Of a stretch of DNA of 64,000 nucleotides, positions 24,801 through 35,359 are shown piece by piece. Position numbers and translations under genes: made by a program. The first letter of the stretch is position 1. Each line of letters begins with the position of its first letter. The notes beneath the pieces were generated by a model that had not been told where the DNA came from, searched no databases, and saw nothing but the letters and a program-made list of their open reading frames with translations. This DNA comes from Gnetum montanum (lineage: Eukaryota > Streptophyta > Gnetopsida > Gnetales > Gnetaceae). The DNA lies in the NCBI GenBank assembly GCA_015680685.1, contig MNCI01030085.1, positions 140,397-204,396 of the forward strand, given 5' to 3'.

Positions 24801-25454
24801 ACTTGGGAGTTGGTAGAGCAGCAACTCTAGATGGATTTGCTTACTTAGAAGAATTAGGATTGGAAGAATTATAGCACAAAGGTTTATCATTGGAAACAAA
24901 TGTAGAAGAATCACAAGCATCAGTACAAGTGAGAGCATGACGTGTACTTGTAATGGTATAAGGAGGAGTTTATTGAACACTACCACCATAAGACATTTCT
25001 TGAGGTGACCTGCGGAAAGTAGACATATGACTTGTTCGTGCAGAGTACAGTCATGAGTGACTCTCCCATGAGATAGATCATCTCCCCTTCCAGAGAGGCC
25101 TCTTCTACTACATTTTTCATGGAGTCACTTGCATGGATTTATTTGGACCAAGGAAAGACCCTTGTGGGTATTAACTTTGGCTAGGAGGACTAGACACAAC
25201 TTTTCAAAGCTAAGATCCTTTGAAACTTAGAGGCTAGCCTTGGAAAGTTACTTCCAGAGCTCATCGATGTGAGGCCCTCCTAAGTTAGTTATTTTTTATG
25301 CCTTTTATGCTTTGAGTTAGTTCATGTAATGTATGTTTGCTTACTATTCATGCATATTTTTTAATGTTTATGATAGGTACTAGGTGATGCTATGGGCCCT
25401 AATGACCTAATGAAGGAAGCAAAACCTTCACCCCCACCTAGTGCTACTGGTTAA
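21900..25454 (+). pseudogene. Antisense multi-exon ORF of element A (unknown function)
   Basis: I do not recognise the protein. It lies on the strand opposite to gag and pol of A. Exons inferred by comparison with the copy in D: to 22283, 22369 to about 22630, 22731-23786, 23939-24160, 24227 to about 24373, 24460 to about 25270, and about 25383-25454 ending in TAA. Introns show GTAAGT (22284), GTTAGT (23787), GTAATC (24161) and acceptors TTTAG (22368), GTTGTAG (22730), ATTATAG (24226) and CTTATAG (24459). Shared segments include MLKFACYNKRNTLF, MDLFLI...TIINSFSNNVRQFF, MEPWVDVLDKFSFMKGIVED and a Pro-rich C-terminus. Exons 4 and 6 look like coiled coil. Stops and frameshifts occur. Confidence 0.7.
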
Positions 25455-26350
25455 GCATGATCAAATGTACCACCCACTAGGATTTTTTCCTACATTTTTG
25501 CGATGTGATGTTATTCATGCAATGTATTTCTATTCATATTACACTTTCCATGGATGATTATTTGCCAAGTGTGGTATGCAAACTTTTATCCCTATATGAT
25601 GATTTTATTACATTTGCTATAAGTATGTGAGTCTGGGCCATTGCAAGCCATAGTAATATTGGGCCATTATGAGCCATAGCGATACTGGGCCATTGTGAGC
25701 CATAGCAAGTCTATTGTTAATTTAAAGCCTTGATGGGCCCCATGCTAGTTTAAGGCCATAGTGGGAGGGCCGATACTAGTTTTTGGCAATTTCAAGCCAC
25801 ACATTGCTAGTTTAAGGTCCTTCTAGGCCACTGCGATAGTTTAAGGCCATTCTGGGCTGCTGGTATAGTTTAAGAACTATTTTAGGCCATGGATTACTAG
25901 TTTAAGGCCATTCTGAGTTGTGCATTGCTCTCTCTTTTGTGATTGTTATAGTTTAAGGTCATTTCAGGTTGTATTGATAGGATTAATGGTGGTAGTTTAA
26001 GGTCATTCCAGGCCATGCGTTGCTAGTTTAAGGTCATTCTAGGCCATTTGTTACTTGCTCTCTTTTTGGTAATTTTTGTTTATGATTTTTATGCACTTTG
26101 ATGTTTTTCATGTGTTAACCTAATTACTACAAGAGTGTAAACTAACCAAGACAATACATAAACAAAGCAAATGAATGCATAAAAAAAGTAAATAAATGTG
26201 TAAATAAAGAAAAATGATGTGTACTAACATAAGCAACAATCAGTAGAAAGTAATGCTCATCTAAGTAAAAAAAATGCAACATAGGCAACAAGTAGAATAC
26301 AGGGTGCACATAAGTGAATAGCAGGTAGGCAGCTAGTGCATTTTGGACTA
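25455..26350. repeat. Minisatellite and A-rich spacer between protease and antisense ORF
   Basis: 25630-25710 has three units of about 26 bp (GGGCCATTGTGAGCCATAGC). 25710-26070 has about ten units of roughly 30 bp (AGTTTAAGGCCATTCTGGGC). On the minus strand the core is CTTAAACTAGCA, as in D at 34800-35010. 26100-26340 is A-rich and has no gene. Confidence 0.8.
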
Positions 26351-27230
26351 AGGGAATACCTTATTCATGTAGTTGCTTCCTAACCTAGTGTGGGTTAAGA
26401 GGTGTGTAGGGCCTAGATTACACTATCCGATAGTCTCTCTAATGCTCGCTCACTACATCAAAGGGTAATTTTGCCCAAAGAGCATCTTCTAGGAGGTTAC
26501 TGACTTCTTTTCTCTTTTTGGATGTGTCTACCTCATGCATCTCATTGTTTGCCATAGGTGCATCATTAGGAAATTCAACTTCTGACCCTTGCTTTGTATC
26601 TATGTTGTTGATGGCCAAAGGAGCAATGTTATCACCATGGATGATAACTTCACTACCTTCGTATGGGAGGTGGATTTCTTGATGACTCCAAGAGGAGACA
26701 ACTCATAATTGGGCCAGCCAAGGTCTATCCAATATTAAGTTAAAGCCTAGCATTTTCTCTAATATAATAAATTTAGTAGTGATGGGGAATTTCTCCGTTG
26801 ATACAAAGGCTATGGTGACAGTGCCCTTGATGATGATGTGCAACCCATTGAAGGATTCTAGACACATGATTTTTGTTGGTCTAATTTGATCCACGAGGCC
26901 TAACTCATCAACAATGGTGTATGGTATAACATTTGTTGCTACTTTGTCATCAACATGTACTCTGCGAATCTTGCATTACTTTACATGTATGGTGATGAAC
27001 ATGGGGGTTGCTATGACCTCACCCCTCTTAGGATTGACCTTAATTACTCCATCATGAAATGCTAGGGATGTAGAACTTGATTCCTGTAGTGTGGGAGGTA
27101 ACATCACAACATGGAAGGAGGTATCATCTATAGGGATGTTCTCCATGATAGAAATGGAGGTCAACATTTGCACTAGTGCTTCATAGTAGGTAGATGAGGT
27201 CATGATCAAGTCATACAAGCTTAATGTTGT
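26351..27230 (-). pseudogene. pol: Aspartic protease and trailing segment of element A
   Basis: A protease of the Tat type can be read around stops: VNPKRGEVIATPMFITIHVK (27045-26976), the active-site region HVDDKVATNVIPY, MCLESFNGLHIIIKGTVTIA and FNLILDRPWL (26725-26704). The usual DNGS or DSG triad is replaced by DDKV, so catalysis is unlikely. A trailing segment reads LPFDVVSEH, then YRIV.SRPYTPLNPH.VRKQLHE, and is conserved in D at 34430-34530 (LPFNVVSEG, YKIMQSRPYTF, IRKYLHN). This shared segment shows that A and D are collinear up to the minisatellite. Confidence 0.7.
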
Positions 27231-29935
27231 GTTTTTCTATTTGAGTGCTTATTTGACTTAGGCTAATCTATCCATAAATTCTTTTTCATTAGCCAAGTTT
27301 TTACTAGCCTTGACTTCTTTCATGTGGCCTAATAGATGGATCTCTCACAGAGGTGACTTAAGCTTTATTTGCCTAGTTTGTTTAGGGGCCATAGTGCTCC
27401 TTAACGGTTTGCTCGTTGTGGCCTCTTCAATTGCCTTGTCCATGGGGATTGTAGATATGGGAACCATCTTTGGCAAACCTAGTGCTCTTTGGTCTTGATG
27501 TTGCCTAACCATCTTGTCTATGAGATGCTCATTGGGTCTCTTATGTTGCCAACTCAAGGGCTTGCCAGTGTTGCTAGTGAGGTTGCCCTTTGGATAGGAA
27601 AGAAGCAATGTGTTGGCCACTATTAGGTTCTAGGAAAGTGAGGGGCTAGCATGCTATGGCACTTGAATGACAAAGGGTGGCTAAACTGTGGTTGTTGATG
27701 CATGTTGCAAGGGAATCCTAACTACGAAGGATGTTGTAGGTTCTTGAGGTGGCACTCTAATGATGAAAGGGAGCCTTGAACCTGTGGGAGTTGAGGGAAC
27801 CCTTGCACTGCAAGAGGGCACATAGACAACAAATGGCTACTACACTAGTTTTGGTTCATCATAAATGCTGATAGCCTTTATGACATAGCTGACATTGTCC
27901 ATGTTTAGAGGATCATTGTATACCCTCATGGATTGGTTTTGAGGCTTGACCGAGTTAGCAGTGTTAAGTACCAGCTCACCTTTGTTAATCATCCTTTGTA
28001 GATCATCCTGCAAAGCTATGGAAAAATCAATGTTATGGCTAGGAAATTGGTGAAAATGGATCCAGCTTGAAATGCCTGGGGACCAAGGGCTCATTCGATG
28101 TTGCCAACACAAGATTCCTTAGTAGCTTGCAATACCTATCATGTTTCTTATGAGCATCCTTGGACATTTTCTTGTACTAGATGCATCCAACTTTTAACAA
28201 TTAATCTAGAAACTCTAAAGGTTTTAACAACAATAGGATGTACTTAGAGTGATCCTTGCACTCAAATTTAGGCCTTGGAGTAGCTTGCATTGTGGCTAAT
28301 GAGGATGTAGTCTAGTTGGTTTTCTTTATGCTAGGGTTAATAGCTTTGTTATTAACTAGGGCTTTGGGTTTCCTAGCTATTGGCCTCAGGTTGGTTGCTT
28401 TGACCTCTTTGGCCATAGTTGCCACCATTGCATTCTACTTTCCATTATTCTTGTCCCTCCTTGCATGCTAGTTTTTGTAGGCCACATAAGCTAGGTCCTT
28501 ACTAACTTCTGCCACATCTTGTATGCCCTTAGTTTGGGTGAAGGCTTGGCTTAGGGATTACAGGCCAAAGTAATATAGTTTTGACTTTATGAAGTCATTG
28601 ATTACACCCTAAAAGATGGGTAGGAGGTGTGTTTCAAATATTAGCTCTCATATTTCATTCAACAAGGCACTCCAATGATGAATGGACTTTTGCATAAGCT
28701 CTAAGTGGCCTTGCTTGATTTGCATTAGTTGGTCCAAAGTTGTCTCTAGCTTTCAGTTGTATTTGAAGAAAATTATAAATTAGCTCAGAAGGTCCTCCAA
28801 AGAGGAGATAGAGCTTCTAAGTAATGCACGATACCAATCTAATGATTTTCAAATGAGTGACATGGTAAACATGCGTATGATGGTATGCAATCATTCTTGT
28901 AATAGTAGACACTCTGAGCTAAATGTGAATAGATGTGCATTGGGACCTCCCTCACCATTGTATTTGGTGAAATAAGGTAGTGGGGCTCTCTCCAGAATAG
29001 TTAGAGGTGGGACTACAAAAATTATGGATTCATTTTGATAGAATTCCACCACTTTGACTATTTTGGAGGAGGTACCTTTGAGTTGCTTCACCTCTTCTGT
29101 TAGGCTTTGGATCATTTGGAATGCTTGGTTTAAGTTTTGAGATGTTCCAACCAACTATGCTAGTTGCGTGATTTGCTAGTGGACTAACTATGTGGTCCAT
29201 GGCCTGGTTATGGGTTGTGGAATCATAGAATGTGCTTGATGGGTGGGCCATGTTGTAGGGATGGTGATCAGGGTAGGCAACACATATGTGGGTTGGGCTA
29301 ATGCAACACATATGGCTGGATGGGTGGCAATGATGCCATGAAGTGCAAGTTGAAGGAGGCTACTACATCATAATGTGTATGTTATGTTTACTTCATCACT
29401 ATCACAGGCATTGACCTAAAACGTAATGCTAGTGCTATGACCATCTCAAGGAGAATGGGTGAACGAGACTACGAAAAAGCCAAACTAGGGGTCACTCATT
29501 GGGAGACAATGTGGAGAGAGCCCTCATGCTTGAAAAGAGCTTCAAACTCATCCTCTTCTTCTTGTAGGGGGTCCTCATAATTCATTCCTACATCATAGTC
29601 ACTTGCTCATATGACCTAGGCTAACATCCAATGGTAGGGCTATATGAGAAAGATGATATTAAGTGAGGAGGGGATATACTCTTGTCCATTCTAGTGGATC
29701 AGTTCATAGATTCATTTTTCTTCCATGTCCAAGTGGTCTACAAGTATTCGTGCTTGAATATTTGTGCATATAATGTTATATTGCTCATTGCTTAGTGTGG
29801 CGTACTCTAGGTCTTGACTATATAGCCTAAGGGATTGCCTTCGCTCTTCCATTGTGGGATTCCTAGGGTTGTTAATTTTGGTCTCCTGTTGGATAGGCAA
29901 GATGGTGAGTGTGCTTGGGATTGACGTTGAAGGTT
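27231..29935 (-). pseudogene. gag: gag of element A
   Basis: The N-terminal part (29900-29712) reads NPTMEERRQSLRLYSQDLEY and NIICTNIQARILVDHLDMEE, conserved in D at 33390-33540. A helix MIQSLTEEVKQLKG lies near 29100. The retrotrans_gag domain follows: GGPNAHLFTFSSECLL, KSLDWYRALLRSSISSLEDL, FIIFFKYN and LETTLDQLMQIKQGHLELMQ (about 28960-28650). A nucleocapsid-like end (ALQDDLQRMINKGELV, about 28010-27970) is present, without a clear CCHC knuckle. From there to 27231 only short, broken frames remain. Stops are frequent. Gag packages the element RNA. Confidence 0.75.
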
Positions 29936-30411
29936 GTGCTGACTATGCTCTCTACGTTGAAGAGCTGACTATGCTCTCTACACTAGAAAGTTGACTATGT
30001 TCTCTACATTGGAGCTAACTATGCTCTCTATGACAGATTTGACTATGCTCTCTATGCCAAAAATTTGATTACGCTCTCTATGCTAGAGTTGACTATGCTA
30101 TATACGCGGGAGAGCTGACTACACCCTACACTAGAGATGACTATGCTCCAATTGAAAGCATTAGGAATTTGGTAGAAAATGAATATGTGTGCTTTGGGTT
30201 GCTACATGAGGTTCTAGGGGATCCAACCATAGGGTCTAATCTACACCAACTAGTTAGTAGTCAACACATGTGCTAGCCTAAGATCCAACTACTACTATGC
30301 ACATAGTAGGTCCACAAGGGTGTTACAGTCTACACTAGTCCAAAGTTAGCAACTCTGATGGAGAGAGCATGTGAGACAACCACAATGGATTCTAAAAAAT
30401 AAAATGATTCT
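29936..30411 (-). repeat. Leader of element A with 26-bp repeats
   Basis: Between about 29936 and 30150 the phrase TTGACTATGCTCTCTACG recurs seven or eight times with a period of roughly 22-30 bp. The same phrase is the building block of the A LTR. The remainder up to the PBS is untranslated leader with no gene. Confidence 0.7.
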
Positions 30412-30432
30412 GGTCCTCCTTCTAGCACTAGA
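30412..30432 (-). other. Candidate primer-binding site of element A
   Basis: On the minus strand TAGTGCTAGAAGGAGGACC begins within a few bases of the LTR end (...CATTACA ATTTC). The usual first bases TGG read TAG here. D has CACTTGCTAGAATTTTG at the same place (about 33248). I cannot name the tRNA. Confidence 0.45.
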
Positions 30433-30435
30433 AAT

Positions 30436-31973
30436 TGTAATGACTAAAAATGTTGGTGGTTGAAATACCAAGGTCCATGAGCACACAACCTAACCCCAAA
30501 TCTACACAAGGGCCTACTGAAGGTGGAGACAGGGTGCCTTGGACAATTTGGTCAATCAAATAGGGACTTATTGGATGTGATGATGGTGCAACATGGTTAA
30601 CTATAGTGCTAATGGGAAATGATGTTAAGTGTGCAGGCAATGTTTATGGTGTTAATAGTGTCAGCGGTGTCAATGAGGTTGAGCATAGTCAAGAGTTTTG
30701 ACAAAGTGGATAGTGTTAACATGTGTAGACCATCACCCAAGTGTAGGTTTAGGCATAACTATGTGCTAAAATAATGAAAAATACAAGTAAAGTGTGAAAA
30801 AATGCTAAGAAAGAGAGAGAGAGAAAAGCAGAGCACCACCCCAAATGGGTTTGAGCATAGTTAACAACAAAAGGGATTAAAAGGTACACGGTGTACAACA
30901 TGTGAAATGGACAATGTAGTCATAGTCTCAAAGATGTTTGATCATAAAGATTGGAGCTCCATTGAGGTTTCTACATTTTCTAGGTTGGCCATTATAGTCT
31001 ACCATTGGCTGGGTATTCTAGTGGATTATGGTAGTTTGCAACTTCACCAATATGCCTTTGGTCTTCTCCCAAGTGCTCCTTAGATTTTCTTATGCCAAAA
31101 AATAGCCAACCTTGAAAATGTTAAGGATGTAGATATTTATAGGTTTAGAGTTAGTGGAAAATGTAGGATGGTTGCCACATGGTGTATGGGATGGTTGGAA
31201 CTACGCTCTCACCCAACTATGCTCTCCACTAGGCTAGTGGTGTTGTACTTTGCTATGCTCTGCTAGACTCTATGAGATTGTGAGACTATGACTACATTGC
31301 CAACTGCATGTGTGTGCTAAGAAGATTGTAAGGTACCTAAAAAATGCAACTTAAAGACTATGCTCTCCACACTCTTGTGTGGGGTTGAGTGTAGTTACAA
31401 TTTTGGGGCCAAAAAGGGGATACAAAAAGAAGCATTTTGCTAACTACACTTACCAAAAGTGAGTTAGAGTTGAGTGGAGTGGTGTTGTTGTGCTATGGAG
31501 GCTATTCTTGCTAACTACACTTGACTACACTCTAGACTATGGGAGAGTGTAGTCCCATAATTAGAAAAAATCTGCAAGACTTAGCTTTCATGCTGACCAC
31601 ACTCTCCACTGGAGGTTGACTATGCTCTGGGCTATGGGAGAGTGTAGAGGAAGGCTAACTATGCTTCCAATTGGGGGTGAGCGTAGTCCTAAGAATTGTC
31701 AAAACTTTTGAAAACCTACCCTTTTGTTGACTATGCTCTTCATTGGAGGATGAATATGCTTTGGGGAAGTGGAGAGTGTAGTCCAAACACTTAGAAAAAT
31801 TTTCTGCAATTGGCTTTGTGCTAACACTTGAATAAAAATTGCAAAACTAGCCTTCGTGTTGGCTATGCTTTCCATGAAAGGTTGAATACACTTTGGGTTA
31901 GTGGAGAGTGTAGTCCGAACACTTATAAAAAGTTGTAGTCAGGATGCTATAGTTTGGATTTAGTGGTGTTTCA
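30436..31973 (-). repeat. 5' LTR of element A
   Basis: 1538 bp with plus-strand ends TGTAATGACT and GGTGTTTCA. It is colinear with 14072-15613 but visibly diverged, mostly by transitions. TATA box on the minus strand: CCTATAAATATC (about 31131-31144). It is followed by GGAAC, the right half of the target duplication. Confidence 0.85.
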
Positions 31974-33242
31974 GGAACCTTTAACACTTTGGCATCTATA
32001 AGACTTTTGTACCAGATTGGCATATACTTGAACATCATAGAATCTTAGCATAACATCATTGCAATAAGAGTCAAGCATAATCATTTGCACCACTAGTAAC
32101 CAAAGTTCCATATTCAAGTGAAAACCAATAAGGAGTTCTTAGTGAATGAAGTTGGAAAGCACCTAGATTTTGGAGTTTGACTATAGAACATAACCTAGCA
32201 ACTCCAATAGGCTTTGATCTTTGTCCAAGAAATCTTCTTATGCATTTGAGCATACAATCTATACTTCTTTGAATTTTATATTTTAATCATCTTGCTATTT
32301 TAATAAAGTTTACAGTTCATTTGTTGCGCATAATTAATTTCATGTTTTAATTTATGTGTTTATTTTCATTTGAATTTATAATTTCATTTCCATCTTTTAC
32401 CTTTGTCTACATTCTTAAAGTCCATGGGTGATCAGCTAGACCATCTAGGGTACCTTAGATCCTCTTTCTTAGAGGTCCTTGGGATCCAAGGTCAAACCTA
32501 TTCTATGCTTATGATTTTTGATTTTTCTAGCAACAAAATTTTTCAAGTGTAATAGTTTTCTTATCCTAGAAGAAGTGCATTCATTCAAATTTTCAGCCCA
32601 AAAATTTTCCAAAATCAAATATTTGACATTTTAAACTCTAAAACCTACAAATATCTATCATCAAACCCAACATTGATGTTCATTTCCATGCAACTAATAC
32701 CCAACATAGTTGTTGTGGGTGATTTGGGTTGCTGTGGTATTTTCATAGTAGTTTCTAGATTCTTTAAAACAAATGTAATCTCCATTAAAACCTACAACTT
32801 CTACCTCTTAGAACTTACTTTAAGATTTAGGGCTAGTGTAGATCCATATAGCCACCCAAACTCATCTACTATGAAATTTGGTAGAAGGTTAGCATAGATA
32901 CTTCCAAGACTCCATTATAGTCCTTAGTAAACCCAAAAGTTTAGACTTTATTCTTCCAAAACCAGCACATATTCTTTAAGGGGGAATATTCCCAACTTGG
33001 TTTTACCAGGAAAAATGATATCCCACCACCTACCCTAGTGTAGTTAGCTAGGCAATACAGTGATCTACTACATACCCTCTAGTGTAGATCCTACTCGTAA
33101 AGCTAGTGTAATTGGTCCTTCCAACATCAAAATCTTTCACATTTTCCTAAGTGTAGTGCGCATTACTACCGCTACAACCTACACCACACCTACTGTTGCA
33201 CTTTGCACCATTTTTTAGTCATAGCCCTTTACACCTTGAACA
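31974..33242 (+). repeat. 5' LTR of element D, second part
   Basis: Continues the LTR interrupted by element A at 14071. It contains CTAGTGTAGTTAGCTAGG-type phrases near 33030-33070 and ends at ...CCTTGAACA, aligned with the A LTR end CATTACA. A PBS-like ATTCCACTTGCTAGAA follows. No gene is seen; the short frame at 32673-32897 looks accidental. Confidence 0.5.
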
Positions 33243-33326
33243 ATTCCACTTGCTAGAATTTTGATTTAAATAATTAATTATACATTTTATTAAGCCAAAT
33301 TTAAACTAGTAATAATTTCTTTTAGC

Positions 33327-34620
33327 TTGTCAACTATGTCACCCCTCAACTGGATTGATATGACATCTAACCAAGATGTTGTAAGGGTCTATGACCCAAA
33401 AGACCCTACTATGGTTACGCATAGGCAATCACTTAGATTAAGGGAGAAAAGCCTATATTTTTTGGTCATAAATGAAGATCACTACAACTTCATTTGTGCC
33501 AAAATCCAAGCTGGCCTACTCATTTCATAAATGGAGGCCAAGATCAAATTCAAGTATGAGCTAATCCATCGAAATGAAAAGGAATTCATACCCTCTCTCT
33601 ATGATAAACTATCATTCAACAACAGTTATGTGTGTACATTGACTCATCTAATTGAGATGGATGAACATAGTAAGAAGCTTAGTTTAGAAAGCCAACACAA
33701 GGAGAAAGATGAGTTTGAGGTAGATCTTGAATAAGAAAACTTTATAGGGAGCCTCTTTCAACAATCAAGTCCTCAAACCATCACACCTACTTCAGCATCC
33801 CCTGCTACTTTTGTGAGATAGGAACCTCAACCTTCATCTCCTATGTACTCAACCATATTTGGGCTAGCACTTGTCATAGCAGCTCATTAGGCACATTTTA
33901 TGCCCTAAACAGCACCCCCATTCTTCTCCATGTATTTTTCCATGCAACCATGATTTGCATGGCCAACACTGGTGGTTTTCACCACTACTCACCCCTTCTT
34001 TATGCCACTAGGCCCCATAGTGGGACACTAAGTGACCCAAGGGTTACACATATTCTTTGTACATTTTTTTCCTTAAATACCTACTTAAACCTCCTTTTTG
34101 TTTAGTCCCCTTATGACCATGATGACCATGATATCACAACCTTATGAACAAATCCCCCCACCCACTACAATGCTCCAAGGCCTAGATCAAGCATTCTAAA
34201 TGATTCAGGATCTTATGGAAGAGTTACAGAAGCTCAAATTAGATAGTTAAAATAATGAACTTTTATCAGGATGATCCCATCAATCCTACTATCCCATAAA
34301 TTACTCTTCCTTCAAGAATTCCCATACCTTCGAGGAAGTCAACTCATATTGTTAAATAGGAAGTCAAGAAGCTCGATAAAGCACAAGAGGTCAAAAATGA
34401 CAATGATGGATCCATGGGTGCACCATGGAAGGATCTCCCCTTCAATGTGGTTAGTGAAGGAAATGATAAGTACAAAATTATGCAAAGTAGACCATATACA
34501 TTTTCTTATCTTTCGAAGATAAGGAAATACTTGCACAATTCGCTCACCCTTACATCTATAACCATGCAGCCTTCTTTTTCTATAGCCTTCGTAACCTAGT
34601 TGGAACATTATTTGCATGCA
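33327..34620 (+). pseudogene. gag: gag start and post-protease segment of element D
   Basis: The start at 33327 opens MSTMSPLNWIDMTSNQ. The conserved gag N-terminus follows: DPTMVTHRQSLRLREKSLYF and HYNFICAKIQAGLLIS, then MEAKIKFKYELIHRNEKEFI (33531 on, after a stop). The helix MIQDLMEELQKLKLDS lies at 34200-34247. After that the capsid domain and the protease are missing, and the sequence goes straight to LPFNVVSEGNDKYKIMQSRP (34437-34496), which in A lies after protease. A deletion of about 2 kb therefore removed most of gag-pro. Stops confirm it is dead. Confidence 0.7.
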
Positions 34621-34799
34621 CCATTTTGTGTTATTTTATTTTAACTTTACTCTACATGTAGCCTAAGGTTTATTCTTGTTTACCATTTACCTTTATGCCT
34701 TGTCCATTTTAGAGCATAAAACATAAAAATGCCATAAAAAATTTAAGACCTAAAAACTCATAAAATTTTAAAACATAAAAATTGATAAAAATTTTCTTT

Positions 34800-35010
34800 T
34801 CAAATCATAGGGCCTACCATTCCTTAAAACTAGCAAAATGTAGGGCCCACCATGACATAAAATTGGCAAAACACAAGGTCTACCATGACCTAAAACTAGC
34901 AAAATGTAGGGCCCACCATGGCCTAAAATTGGTAAAATGTAGGGCCTACCATGGGCTAAAATTGGAAAAACGTAGGGCCCACCATGGCCTAAAACTAGCA
35001 AAAAATTTTA
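34800..35010. repeat. 33-bp minisatellite of element D
   Basis: Six units such as CCTAAAACTAGCAAAATGTA followed by GGGCCCACCATGG. The period of 33 bp is a multiple of three, which keeps frames open on both strands with an 11-residue repeat, so the peptides are probably accidental. It is collinear with the array at 25630-26070 in A and shares the core CTAAAACTAGCA. Confidence 0.9.
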
Positions 35011-35359
35011 TAGCCCATTTACAACCTATTTGACATTTTAGTCTCCTAGCTAATTTCACATATTACTTTACCAAATTATTACATTATAGTCGCAAGATTC
35101 GACCAACGTGTCCTTATAACATGAACAAAAATATAAAACATATAACATGTATGAAACATTTAGCATTAAAACATATAAACAAAATTAAAATTGAAAAATA
35201 ATAATTGTCTAAATGTCTATCACATAGTATGACAAAATTTTAAATGATAACATAAAAATAATAAACCATGTTTCAACAATCCATGGCTAACTCTAGCCAT
35301 AACATCACAACATCAACAACAATAAATGAAATAGCCAAAGACATAGCCAATTGAAGGTG
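35011..35359. other. AT-rich spacer of element D
   Basis: A-rich sequence with repeated ACATATAAC motifs between the minisatellite and the end of the antisense ORF. I see no gene. Confidence 0.5.

Larger units (their letters stand above)
14072..31973 (-). mobile_element. Full-length Tat/Ogre-like element A
   Basis: The 17.9-kb element has two similar LTRs (14072-15613 and 30436-31973) and flanks GAAAC (14067-14071) and GGAAC (31974-31978), a decayed 5-bp duplication. Order on the minus strand: 5' LTR, PBS, leader with repeats, gag, protease, minisatellite, antisense ORF, LTR-like block, RT start fused to RNase H, archaeal-type RNase H, integrase, minisatellite, 3' LTR. The second RNase H is a hallmark of the Tat lineage. 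All coding parts contain stops. It sits inside the LTR of element D. Confidence 0.75.
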
